64,000 nucleotides of DNA from JBNAGF01 sp049801055 (GTDB lineage Bacteria > Pseudomonadota > Alphaproteobacteria > Rhodobacterales > Rhodobacteraceae): the NCBI RefSeq assembly GCF_049801055.1, contig NZ_JBNAGF010000014.1, positions 73,183-137,182 on the forward strand, read 5' to 3'. Of this stretch, positions 26,072 to 34,318 are shown one piece after another. The notes under the pieces are model-generated. The model worked only from the letters and a program-made list of their open reading frames with translations. It was not told where the DNA came from and did no database searches. The stretch's first letter is position 1. Each line of letters begins with the position of its first letter. Made by a program: the position numbers and the translations under genes.

Positions 26072-26743
26072 TCAGGCCTCGTTCGGGAACACCACAATCT
26101 CGACCCGACGATTTTGCGCCTTGCCGTCATCCGTCAGGTTGGAGGCAATCGGCGCATCTTCACCCCGGCCAGCAGTGGTCAGACGTGTATATGGGACACC
26201 GCCGGTTTGTAGGATATCGGCCACCGAATTCGCCCGGCGCTCGGACAGGCTTTGGTTATAACCAGCCTCGCCGTCGCTGTCCGTGTGCCCGATAACCTGC
26301 ACTGTGTTGTCAGGATACTTCAGAAGGTTCGCAGCAACACGATCTAGATCGGACCGCAACGCCGGATTCACTTCTGCGCTGTCGGTGGCAAAGGTAATGT
26401 CATTGGGAACTGACACGATCATGCGATCCCCTGCATTGGTGATGGAAATCCCATCATTGGACAGCTCCTGCCGAAGCTCGGCCGCCTGCTTGTCCAATTG
26501 GGCACCAATTGCTCCTCCGGCAATTGCGCCAACCGCAGCACCGGCCAAAGCGGCCGTCGCCGTGTTGGTTCCAGTCAGGGCCCCAATACCGGCCCCGAGA
26601 ACGCCTCCGACAAGAGCACCCTCTTTGGTTTTCTTGTACGGATCCTCTCCTACGGATGTCGCCGTAAGCGACGCGGGGTTGGTGCACGCGCCAAGAAGAA
26701 ACACGGCAGACGAAGCCGCAATGATGGTTTTTGAGATCGCCAT
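26072..26743 (-). CDS. OmpA-family peptidoglycan-associated lipoprotein
   Basis: A 223-residue lipoprotein with signal and lipobox SSAVFLLGACTNPA (lipidated Cys near 21). A glycine-zipper stretch (GALVGGVLGAGIGALTG...AAVGAIAGGAIGAQLDKQ, about 43-85) may insert in a membrane. A C-terminal OmpA domain with VQVIGHTDSDGEAGYNQSLSERRANSVADIL should bind peptidoglycan. The architecture matches YiaD/YfiB-like envelope proteins. The ATG at 26743 follows aaggtga at 5 bases and opens exactly at the signal peptide. Confidence 0.85.
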   Translation of the reverse strand: MAISKTIIAASSAVFLLGACTNPASLTATSVGEDPYKKTKEGALVGGVLGAGIGALTGTNTATAALAGAAVGAIAGGAIGAQLDKQAAELRQELSNDGISITNAGDRMIVSVPNDITFATDSAEVNPALRSDLDRVAANLLKYPDNTVQVIGHTDSDGEAGYNQSLSERRANSVADILQTGGVPYTRLTTAGRGEDAPIASNLTDDGKAQNRRVEIVVFPNEA

Positions 26744-26870
26744 GAGATCACCTTCTGCTCGAAAATGCCCGTTTTCCCGGGCTTGAATTGATCTCACTAT
26801 ATCACGGTTGCAGAAAAAAGCCTCAAGTTACATTTGCGTGGGTCCGGCGGTCCATTGCCGATCCGTGACC

Positions 26871-27719
26871 TCAGGCATCAGCCTTGGCGGCTTCATAGGC
26901 CAGCATCGCGCGCTTCACCGGCAGCCCCCAATGGTATCCGCCCAGTCCACCGGTCTTTCGCAAGGCGCGGTGGCATGGGATCAGCCAGCTGATCGGGTTG
27001 CGTCCGACGGCTGTGCCAACGGCCCGCACAGCCCGCGGTGCATCGACGGTATCCGCAATTTCAGAGTAGGTCGTGACGTTCCCCAAAGGAATTTGAAGCA
27101 ACGCTTCCCAAACCTTGATCTGAAAGGGGGCACCGATCAGATAAAGCGGAATTGGCCCGGAGGCCCTTGTGGTCCCAAATGCAGCTTCTGCCCATGTCCG
27201 CAGTTTTTCCGGGTCCTCGACAAACTGGGCCCGAGGCCAACGACCCGCCAGATCCTCCATCGCGTCGGGCTGACTTGATTCCGAGGCGAAACCAATACCA
27301 CATATGCCCTTGTCAGTTCCCATAACCAGCGCCGGCCCGAAGGGGCTGTCGAACCAACCCCAGTAGATAGTGAGCCCTTCGCCTTTTCGGGCGTATTCGC
27401 CAGGGCTCATGGCTTCCCATCTCAGGAACAGATCGTGCAACCTTCCACTTCCCGAAAGCCCGGCCCCATGCGCGGCTTCGAGTGTGGTGAACCGTTCGCT
27501 GAGCATGGATTTCGCGTGGCCGAGTGTCAGATACTGCTGGAACTTCTTTGGTGACACCCCGACCCAACGTGAGAAGAGACGCTGAAAATGGGCCGGGCTC
27601 ATGTGCATTTCACAAGCCAGTTCTTCGAGCGAGAGGCCTTCGCCGCCTTCGTCAATCAATTCGATGGCCCGGCGCATGACACCGTAGTGGTAACCCTGTT
27701 CGCTGTTTTGAACATTCAT
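26871..27719 (-). CDS. AraC-HTH / O6-methylguanine-DNA methyltransferase fusion (Ada-like)
   Basis: A 282-residue protein. The N-terminal AraC-type helix-turn-helix (LSLEELACEMHMSPAHFQRLFSRWVGVSPKKFQQYL, about 28-65) is fused to a methyltransferase domain with PFQIKVWEALLQIPLGNVTTYSEIA and the acceptor Cys near 249 in WLIPCHRALRKTGG. It repairs O6-alkylguanine and may regulate alkylation-response genes. The N-terminal methylphosphotriester zinc-Cys domain of E. coli Ada is absent, so any activation mechanism must differ. A ggagg site 5 bases before the ATG at 27719 fixes the start. It is divergent from nth across 180 bp. Confidence 0.88.
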   Translation of the reverse strand: MNVQNSEQGYHYGVMRRAIELIDEGGEGLSLEELACEMHMSPAHFQRLFSRWVGVSPKKFQQYLTLGHAKSMLSERFTTLEAAHGAGLSGSGRLHDLFLRWEAMSPGEYARKGEGLTIYWGWFDSPFGPALVMGTDKGICGIGFASESSQPDAMEDLAGRWPRAQFVEDPEKLRTWAEAAFGTTRASGPIPLYLIGAPFQIKVWEALLQIPLGNVTTYSEIADTVDAPRAVRAVGTAVGRNPISWLIPCHRALRKTGGLGGYHWGLPVKRAMLAYEAAKADA

Positions 27720-27899
27720 GTTCGCCTCCAATCTCAGACAGGAATAATCTATGCCCCTCCCGACTGCCTTGCGACCCGTTTCTTGCGGCTTCCACAACCC
27801 TTCTCCGTGCGTGGCCGGGATACAGCATCGGCGCAACGCCTGCTCAGTGACAGACGTTGCATCTTGTGCAGACCGCGCAGCGCAGGCATAGGAAGCGAG

Positions 27900-28544
27900 A
27901 TGGCAAAGCAACTCGATTACCATACGATCCGCGAGATCTTCGCGCGCTTTCAGGAAGCTGACCCCGAACCCAAGGGGGAACTCGACCATGTGAACGTATA
28001 CACCTTGGTCGTCGCCGTCGCTCTGTCGGCGCAGGCCACCGACGCTGGTGTGAACAAGGCCACCAAAGACCTGTTCAAGATCGCGGATACGCCGCAAAAA
28101 ATGCTGGGTCTGGGCGAAGAAGGCCTGATCGAGCACATCAAGACAATCGGGTTGTTTCGCCAAAAGGCGAAGAATGTCATCAAGCTGTCGCGCATCCTTG
28201 TGGAGGATTATGACGGGATCGTCCCGAACTCCCGTGCGGCACTCCAATCCCTGCCCGGTGTTGGTCGCAAGACTGCGAACGTCGTTCTGAACATGTGGTG
28301 GCGCTATCCGGCGCAGGCTGTCGATACCCATATTTTTCGGGTCGGCAACCGGTCCGGGATCTGTCCCGGCAAAGATGTCGAAACGGTAGAACGCGCGATA
28401 GAGGACAATATTCCTGTCGACTTCCAGTTACACGCGCATCACTGGCTGATCCTTCATGGCCGATATCACTGCAAAGCGCGAAAACCGCTATGCGGCACCT
28501 GCCTTATCCGCGACCTGTGCAAATTCGAGGAAAAGAACCTATGA
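27900..28544 (+). CDS. nth: Endonuclease III
   Basis: Bifunctional DNA glycosylase/AP lyase for oxidised pyrimidines. The 214-residue protein has the helix-hairpin-helix LPGVGRKTANVVL with the catalytic Lys, the catalytic Asp in VDTHIFRVGNR, and a C-terminal [4Fe-4S] cluster with Cys spacing 6-2-5 (CKARKPLCGTCLIRDLC). The ATG at 27900 follows an aggaag site; the longer upstream frame overlaps the divergent Ada-like gene. The stop overlaps the next start (ATGA), coupling it to the PfkB kinase. Confidence 0.94.
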   Translation: MAKQLDYHTIREIFARFQEADPEPKGELDHVNVYTLVVAVALSAQATDAGVNKATKDLFKIADTPQKMLGLGEEGLIEHIKTIGLFRQKAKNVIKLSRILVEDYDGIVPNSRAALQSLPGVGRKTANVVLNMWWRYPAQAVDTHIFRVGNRSGICPGKDVETVERAIEDNIPVDFQLHAHHWLILHGRYHCKARKPLCGTCLIRDLCKFEEKNL

Positions 28545-29530
28545 AAACCTATCAACTCGTTGGGATCGGGAACGCCGTTGTCGATGTGATCAGCCAGTGT
28601 GACGACAACTTCCTCGAGATAATGGGAATCGAGAAGGGCATCATGCAACTGATCGAGCGTGAGCGCGGCGAAGTCCTTTATGCCGCAATGGGCGAAAGAG
28701 TACAGACCCCGGGTGGCTCGGTTGCTAACACCATAGCGGGAGCCGGCGCGCTTGGTCTCGAGGCTGCCTTTATCGGGCGCGTCCATGATGATGCCTTGGG
28801 ACATTTCTATGCTGATGCGATGAACGAAGACGGTGTCGACTTTGTAAATCCACCAATTGAAGGTGGCGAGTTGCCAACCTCGCGGTCGATGATTTTCGTC
28901 TCTCCGGACGGAGAGCGTTCGATGAACACCTATCTGGGGATTTCCTCGGAACTGAGCTCGACCGACGTGCCCAAATCCGTTGCCGGGAACACCGGTATCA
29001 TGTTCCTCGAAGGCTATCTGTTCGACAAGGATAAGGGAAAATCGGCCTTTCTGGAAGCCGCTCGCGACTGCCATTTGGGCGGAGGCAAAATTGGCATCGC
29101 CATTTCAGATCCGTTCTGCGTTGAACGCCACAGGGCGGACTTTCTGTCGCTGATCGAAAACGAGCTGGATTTTGTCATTGGCAACGAAGACGAGATCAAA
29201 TCGCTGTTCGAAACCGACGATCTGGAAGCTGCACTGGCCAAAACCGCTGCGATCTGCCCGCTGGTCGTTTGCACACGATCCGGTGACGGTGTTTCAGTCT
29301 TGAGCGGGGATAATCGGATTGACCTGCCGGTAGAAAAGATTGTTCCGGTGGACGCAACCGGCGCCGGAGATCAATTTGCGGCCGGATTCCTGTTCGGGCT
29401 GGCAACCGGCCGCGATCTCGAGACCTGCGCGCGCATCGGATGCGTCTGTGCCCGTGAAGTCATCCAGCACATTGGCCCACGGCCCGAAGCAAACCTGCGG
29501 GAAATCCTGCGAAACGAAGGACTTCTGTAA
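28541..29530 (+). CDS. PfkB-family sugar/adenosine kinase
   Basis: A 329-residue ribokinase-fold kinase. PfkB signatures are present: TPGGSVANTIAGAGALGLEAAFIGRVHDD near 57-85 and DATGAGDQFAAGFLFGL near 273-289 with the catalytic Asp. The pattern fits adenosine-kinase-like proteins widespread in alphaproteobacteria, but the phosphate acceptor cannot be told from motifs. It overlaps nth by 4 bases; co-transcription with a DNA repair gene does not define its role. Confidence 0.85.
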   Translation: MKTYQLVGIGNAVVDVISQCDDNFLEIMGIEKGIMQLIERERGEVLYAAMGERVQTPGGSVANTIAGAGALGLEAAFIGRVHDDALGHFYADAMNEDGVDFVNPPIEGGELPTSRSMIFVSPDGERSMNTYLGISSELSSTDVPKSVAGNTGIMFLEGYLFDKDKGKSAFLEAARDCHLGGGKIGIAISDPFCVERHRADFLSLIENELDFVIGNEDEIKSLFETDDLEAALAKTAAICPLVVCTRSGDGVSVLSGDNRIDLPVEKIVPVDATGAGDQFAAGFLFGLATGRDLETCARIGCVCAREVIQHIGPRPEANLREILRNEGLL

Positions 29531-29558
29531 GAGGACCAGCGCCTAATCCCGTTTGCCT

Positions 29559-30548
29559 TCAATCCTTCCCGGCATCCATACGCCGATCCGTTTTGCCGGA
29601 TCGGCGTTTCAGAATTCCAGAATTCTGAACAATTTCGGACACCATGTTCTCGCGCCGATACGCCATGACATGAACGCCCGAAACACCCTGGATTTCCTGT
29701 AACTCCTGCAGGAGTTCGATACAGATTAACTTGCCTTCTTCCTCTGGATCTTTTGCCTGTTCGATCCTTGCGATGACGCTTTCGGGGATGTGGATACCCG
29801 GAACTCTGTTCTTCATCCAACGGGCCGTCCGTGCCGAGACAAGCGGACCGGTGCCCGCCAGGATATACAACCGCTCATCAAGGCCGAGATCCCGAACCCG
29901 AGTCATGAATGCCTTGAACCGGGGTATGTCGAAGATGTGGTTTGTCTGGATGAAATCGGCGCCCGCCTCCGCCTTTTTCATCAAGCGGTCCGGTCGCCAT
30001 TTCAATGGATCGACACACGGGTTTTCGACGGCACCAAGGAACAGTTTCGGAGGGTGATCAATCTTGCGCCCCGACAGAAATTGCCCCTCGTCACGCATGT
30101 TCCGCAGTGTCCGCAGAAGCGAGATGGAGTCGAAATCAAATACCGGTTTCGCTCCGGGCTGATCACCAACCGAGACATCATCTCCGGACAGGCACAGGAT
30201 GTTGCGCACGCCCAGCGCTGCCGCTCCAAGAACATCGCCTTGGATTGCAATTCGATTTCGGTCCCGACAGGAGACCTGCATGACCGCTTCGTAACCGGCC
30301 CTGAGCAACAATGCTGATATGCCAAGAGACGACATATGGCAGTTGGCGCCCGACGCATCCGTTGCATTTATTGCGTCAGATATCTCTGACAAAGGCCGGG
30401 CTGCCTCAAAAACGTCCTGAGGATCGGAGCTGTCCGGTGGGTTCAATTCGGCTGTAATGGCAAACTTTCCAGCACGCAGAACCCTTTCCAACCGGCTGCC
30501 GGCCCGATACCCCATCTCCTTCGGTGGTGCGGCCTTCTGCTCAGACAT
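29559..30548 (-). CDS. metF: Methylenetetrahydrofolate reductase-type protein (MetF of MetVF)
   Basis: A 329-residue flavin TIM-barrel protein of the MTHFR family: FAITAELNPPDSSDPQDVF at the start, DGINATD-like AINATDASGANCHMSS, CLSGDD and ADFIQTNHIFDIPRFKAF. Its partner metV lies immediately upstream and overlaps by 8 bases, so it should work as the large subunit of a MetVF complex that interconverts methylene- and methyl-THF. The ATG at 30548 is just after a purine-rich site; the longer frame upstream shadows metV. The last 16 or so codons contain the terminator of the convergent kinase gene. Confidence 0.85.
   Translation of the reverse strand: MSEQKAAPPKEMGYRAGSRLERVLRAGKFAITAELNPPDSSDPQDVFEAARPLSEISDAINATDASGANCHMSSLGISALLLRAGYEAVMQVSCRDRNRIAIQGDVLGAAALGVRNILCLSGDDVSVGDQPGAKPVFDFDSISLLRTLRNMRDEGQFLSGRKIDHPPKLFLGAVENPCVDPLKWRPDRLMKKAEAGADFIQTNHIFDIPRFKAFMTRVRDLGLDERLYILAGTGPLVSARTARWMKNRVPGIHIPESVIARIEQAKDPEEEGKLICIELLQELQEIQGVSGVHVMAYRRENMVSEIVQNSGILKRRSGKTDRRMDAGKD
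29581..29609 (+). terminator. PfkB-gene terminator embedded in the metF 3-prime end
   Basis: A perfect 10-bp stem (cgccgatccg/cggatcggcg) with a 6-base loop and tttc tail lies 50 bases after the kinase stop. It falls inside the last codons of the opposite-strand metF. Confidence 0.7.
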
Positions 30549-31125
30549 TCTTTCCGTCTTCCTTCCGATTGTCCGATGTCGGTTCGGCGGCAAGTGGGGT
30601 TGTTGTCGGTTCGGTGCGACGCGCGCCGGAAAAGACGTTCGCCATCGTGCTGCGCGGCGCATCCTTGGAGGCTCGCAAGCTCTCTGCCTTTTCCCGCGAT
30701 GCCCGGAGCCATGCGGACGATCCCTTTAGCGAGTGATCGACCGGCGGTAGAACTGTTCTGATCTGATCACCATTGCGCATTCTTGCAGCCCCGTCCCAAG
30801 CCATGACCCACACACATCTCATCTCGGATTTGACTTCGCAGAAGCCTCCCGGCCGGACGCCACCGCAGGGGCCATTTCGAATGGATTTCGGACAGTTCAT
30901 CGGGCATGACATGCCTGTCGAAGACAGCACACATTGGCCGCACATCCGGCAGTCAAACAAAAGCGATTTCGTCACCCGTTCAACCGGCGCCACAACCCGC
31001 TCGACGCGTTGATATCCAATCCGCCGGAACAACGGATCCAGCCCGACCATAAACGATTCCAGCCGAAGGTAGATCCATTCGAACGATCTGGAGCGGCGGC
31101 TGGCGAATAGACGAATACTGTACAC
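30541..31125 (-). CDS. metV: MetV-like small subunit with MTHFR C-terminal zinc-binding domain
   Basis: A 194-residue protein whose core is a dense cysteine cluster, FDCRMCGQCVLSSTGMSCPMNCP followed by GPCGG and CEV...MRCVW (about residues 57-105), as in MetV and the C-terminal domain of some MTHFRs. It probably binds iron-sulfur or zinc and pairs with MetF. The GTG at 31125 is used because the region MYSIRLFASRRSRSFEWIYLRLESF looks protein-like and resembles N termini remembered for homologues; an ATG at 31050 is the alternative. The C-terminal 60 residues are polar and probably disordered. Confidence 0.78.
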   Translation of the reverse strand: MYSIRLFASRRSRSFEWIYLRLESFMVGLDPLFRRIGYQRVERVVAPVERVTKSLLFDCRMCGQCVLSSTGMSCPMNCPKSIRNGPCGGVRPGGFCEVKSEMRCVWVMAWDGAARMRNGDQIRTVLPPVDHSLKGSSAWLRASREKAESLRASKDAPRSTMANVFSGARRTEPTTTPLAAEPTSDNRKEDGKNV

Positions 31126-31328
31126 TCTTTTTGCCCCCGGACTGCGCCTGTTTGCGCAAGAAAAGCGCCATTGAGCAGATCTGACAAGTCACCAGTTTAC
31201 CTGCAAAACTTCGGTTCAATCGCCAGCTATGCCCTGACTGCAATGCGGCTTTGCGGAATCGGCACATTGATAATGCTGCAACGCAGTATACTTAGCGTCC
31301 GATAGTCAAGCCTGAGGAAGCTAAGTCT

Positions 31329-31571
31329 ATGGCACAGAACACCGAAGCAAGTTTCAACGCCCCACGCTCCGTCCACTTTGCAAGCGCGGCGCTTGCGCCA
31401 CTGCGCGTCATTGACGGCTTCTTTCAATCCATCATCGCATCGAACCGGTTGGCGCGTGACGTGGAGAACCTTTCGCATGCAAGCGATCGGCAACTTGCAG
31501 ATATGGGCCTGACTCGCGACCAGATCGTCGGTTATGCGGCTGCCAGATCTGAGAACTTCCGCACTCTCTGA
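31329..31571 (+). CDS. DUF1127 (YjiS-like) small protein
   Basis: An 80-residue protein with the C-terminal DUF1127 motif LSHASDRQLADMGLTRDQIVGYAA (about 47-70). Family members are small, basic-to-neutral proteins of alphaproteobacteria, linked in some species to carbon/phosphate metabolism or RNA binding. A gaggaag site sits 8 bases before the ATG. It stands alone between metV and a terminator; its function here is unknown. Confidence 0.85.
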   Translation: MAQNTEASFNAPRSVHFASAALAPLRVIDGFFQSIIASNRLARDVENLSHASDRQLADMGLTRDQIVGYAAARSENFRTL

Positions 31572-31600
31572 CTTCGGCCTAGAAGTCACACGGATTTGCA

Positions 31601-31634
31601 CCGTCGGCCGGGATACCCGACCGACGGCTTTTTT
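31601..31634 (+). terminator. Terminator after the DUF1127 gene
   Basis: A 7-bp stem ccgtcgg/ccgacgg with a 13-base loop is followed by cttttttgcg, a clear intrinsic terminator for the plus strand. It lies just beyond the stop of the convergent dehydrogenase gene. Confidence 0.8.
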
Positions 31635-31642
31635 GCGTCACA

Positions 31643-32695
31643 TCAAGCGGCGCTTTTCCGATTGGCCTCCAACCGCGCGTTGACGGTCTCGACGACCCCG
31701 CTGAGCTCCGAGGCAGACAAACCGACCTGATCGGCGATCAGGTTGACCAGCATATCCACGCGTTCAATCCTGTCGGCTCCACCTTCGATCGCACGAGCCG
31801 CCGATGACGGTTTCAGCAGACCGTTGGCAGCATTTGCATATTTCTCAAATGGCACCGCGTCCTTTGCATCCGCACCGAGCTTGCCCACGATCTCGTTGAC
31901 CATTTCGTAAATCCGTTCCGACAGATTTACGTCTTCGTGAACAGCCTCTTTAATCGGGCGGGCTCCGTCAGACAGGACACAACGGTAGTTTCCAGTCAGC
32001 AGCATGCTCCATTTGGCGAACGGAACGAAGAGCGAGTCGAACACCCGAAGCTTGACCGGAACTTCCTTTCCATCGACACGAACCTGGTCGATTCCCGCTT
32101 CAAGGTCACGCAGGATGGCATTGTGCTCGTCCGACTCGAACGGTGCTGCCTTGAAGTTTGTCGGCAAACCGACATGCAGTGTGTTCGGGCCTTCTTCGGG
32201 TACCCGATACGCCTGCGGGTCGGGACTACAGAGTGTGACAACACCAGGTTCAAACCCGCTCCAGGCCGAGGGGCAGGTAAAACAGTCTTCCAGACCACTG
32301 GCGTCCAATCCCTTGATCCGACGCAGGTATGGCAGAGGCGGCATGTTCATGATCGAAAGGCAAGGCTTTTTCGACGCTGCGATCTTGCCCAGAAGAGCCA
32401 CGATAGAGTCGTTGCAATACTGCGGCTCCGACATCGCGAGCGCGACCATGTCATAGTCGTCCGGGTTCACCTGCTCAGGCGTCTTTGCGTCAAGATTTCC
32501 AGGAAGATCGTTTGAGTTGAAAGACCGATGCTCCGCCTCGTCACGCAGCTTGATGCGAACTTCGGTCCCTTCCGCATTGATCAGATCGGCGGTCGCCTGC
32601 CTACATACAAGCGTGACATCCTGACCTGCCATCAACAGCTTTGTGCCAAGCAACGACCCGTACGAGGCGCCAAGGATTACAATCTTGTATGCCAT
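31643..32695 (-). CDS. Ketopantoate-reductase-like NAD(P)-binding dehydrogenase, function unknown
   Basis: A 350-residue protein opening with a Rossmann motif variant, YKIVILGASYGSLLGTKLLMAGQDVTLVCR. A C-terminal helical half (GADRIERVDMLVNLIADQVG) recalls the 6-phosphogluconate dehydrogenase / ketopantoate reductase superfamily. The length slightly exceeds PanE (about 300). No substrate motif is recognised with confidence; a role as 2-oxoacid or opine-like reductase is only a possibility. It is divergent from the ScfR-like regulator over 150 AT-rich bases, which suggests it could be that regulator's target. Confidence 0.65.
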   Translation of the reverse strand: MAYKIVILGASYGSLLGTKLLMAGQDVTLVCRQATADLINAEGTEVRIKLRDEAEHRSFNSNDLPGNLDAKTPEQVNPDDYDMVALAMSEPQYCNDSIVALLGKIAASKKPCLSIMNMPPLPYLRRIKGLDASGLEDCFTCPSAWSGFEPGVVTLCSPDPQAYRVPEEGPNTLHVGLPTNFKAAPFESDEHNAILRDLEAGIDQVRVDGKEVPVKLRVFDSLFVPFAKWSMLLTGNYRCVLSDGARPIKEAVHEDVNLSERIYEMVNEIVGKLGADAKDAVPFEKYANAANGLLKPSSAARAIEGGADRIERVDMLVNLIADQVGLSASELSGVVETVNARLEANRKSAA

Positions 32696-32845
32696 GATGA
32701 ATTCTTCCTTTGTTCATTCCGGGCAAAGCCCAATCACTAACAATAATATAGTTACAAAACTGCGTTTCCGTAAGGGAAAACAGGTCAATGTGTGTATAGT
32801 AAATATTACATGGTATGAAATTGTAATGCTGTAAGGATTGCCATA

Positions 32846-34252
32846 TTGCCCAAGACCCTGATTGGACCGCGCCTTCGCCAACTTCGGCGCGAGCAGAAAC
32901 AGACGCAAGCAGAAATGGCGCGCACACTTGGTGTCAGTGCCAGCTACATTAACCTGCTTGAGAACAACCAGCGCAGCCTGTCCGTCCAGATGCTCATGTC
33001 TATTGCCGAAGCTTATGCTCTGGATTGGCGCGAACTGACAAAAGACGAAAGCGCCCGGCGGGTCGCAGACCTGCGAAATACGGTTCTGGATCCCCTTTTC
33101 ACCGGAGATCGACCGGACCTTCAGGAAATCCGTGGCGCCATCGACCATGCACCCCGGCTGGTCGACTATTTCTTGCAGCTGCATGGCGCGCACCGAAACG
33201 CTCTGGAAAGGATTCTCCAGCTTGCCGGTGACAGTTCGACAGATGAGCTTCTGAAAAGCTCTCCGGAAACCGTGATTCACGATTTTTTCCGTGACCACGA
33301 GAACCATTTCCCCGAGCTGGAACAAGCCGCGGAACAAGCATGGCGAGGGGCGTATACCTCACCGGAGGACAGGTTCTACGAGTTGCGCCAGCGGCTGAGC
33401 AAAGATCACAACATTACCATTTCCGTTCGCCGGATTGATCAATTGGGTGATGCGCTTCGGTTCTATGATGAACGGACCCGTGAGGTGCATCTGTCACAGG
33501 CATTGAACACGGCTAATCGGGTGTTTCAGCTGGCACATGTTCTCTGCCTCGTGGAATATCCCGAACTGCTTACGGAAATTGCTGACCGGAGTGGCATCGG
33601 GCCGCTTCATGCCCCGTCGCGCCTGAGAGTAGAACTGGCAAACTATTTTGCCGCTGCCTTTCTCATGCCTTACGACCGGTTCCTCAAGGAGGCAGAGGCA
33701 ACATCCTATGATATTGATCGCATCGCGGCGGCGTTCAGCACCTCTTATGAGCAGGTTTGTCAAAGACTTACGACCCTTCAGCGAGAAGGCGCACGGGGGG
33801 TCCCGTTTTTCTTTCTCCGAATTGACAAGGCCGGGAATGTCATCAAGCGCTTCAACTCGACATCCTTTCATCTTGCGGAATACGGAGGCTCCTGCCCGGT
33901 CTGGAACATTCACACCGCATTCTACACCCCCGGAGTTGTGATGCCTCAATTTGTGGAGATGCCCGATGGTGAGAGATATTTTACTATCAGTCGGACGGTG
34001 CACCGCCCCGTGTTCAGTGAAGAGACACAAGACAGAAGGCTGACACTGGCCCTTGGGTGCGAAGCAAGGTACGCGCACCGGCTACGCTACGCATCCAGCT
34101 ACAATTTCGAGGACCCCAAGCTTTATGCGCCGATCGGTATCAACTGCCAGCTTTGCCCCCGGCAGGCATGCACCCAACGGGCCCACCAACCGCTATTTGT
34201 CGAACTTCCTATGGACGAATTCCGAAGGGGCAGCACCCGCTACGAAAGTTGA
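32846..34252 (+). CDS. ScfR/RamB-like XRE regulator with IrrE-type domain
   Basis: A 468-residue transcription factor. The N-terminal XRE helix-turn-helix is RLRQLRREQKQTQAEMARTLGVSASYINLLENNQRSLS (about 9-46). The middle IrrE/M78-like domain retains RVELANYFAAAFLMP but has LAHVLCL where active peptidases have HExxH, so proteolysis is unlikely. The C-terminal domain ends with a Cys motif INCQLCPRQACTQR that may bind metal. Relatives sense short-chain acyl-CoA and control glyoxylate or propionate genes. TTG at 32846 is used, with aagga 8 bases upstream. Targets may be the divergent dehydrogenase. Confidence 0.8.
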   Translation: MPKTLIGPRLRQLRREQKQTQAEMARTLGVSASYINLLENNQRSLSVQMLMSIAEAYALDWRELTKDESARRVADLRNTVLDPLFTGDRPDLQEIRGAIDHAPRLVDYFLQLHGAHRNALERILQLAGDSSTDELLKSSPETVIHDFFRDHENHFPELEQAAEQAWRGAYTSPEDRFYELRQRLSKDHNITISVRRIDQLGDALRFYDERTREVHLSQALNTANRVFQLAHVLCLVEYPELLTEIADRSGIGPLHAPSRLRVELANYFAAAFLMPYDRFLKEAEATSYDIDRIAAAFSTSYEQVCQRLTTLQREGARGVPFFFLRIDKAGNVIKRFNSTSFHLAEYGGSCPVWNIHTAFYTPGVVMPQFVEMPDGERYFTISRTVHRPVFSEETQDRRLTLALGCEARYAHRLRYASSYNFEDPKLYAPIGINCQLCPRQACTQRAHQPLFVELPMDEFRRGSTRYES

Positions 34253-34264
34253 AACCTCTTCACG

Positions 34265-34292
34265 AAAAAAGTTGGGGGCCCGAAGGCCCCCA
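34265..34292. terminator. Convergent terminator of the tctCBA operon
   Basis: An 8-bp stem tgggggcc/ggccccca with loop cgaa (34273-34292) is followed on the minus strand by six T residues. It is a good minus-strand terminator and a weaker one for the plus-strand regulator. Confidence 0.8.
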
Positions 34293-34318
34293 GTCTTGTT
34301 CGCCACGGAAATCAGGAT

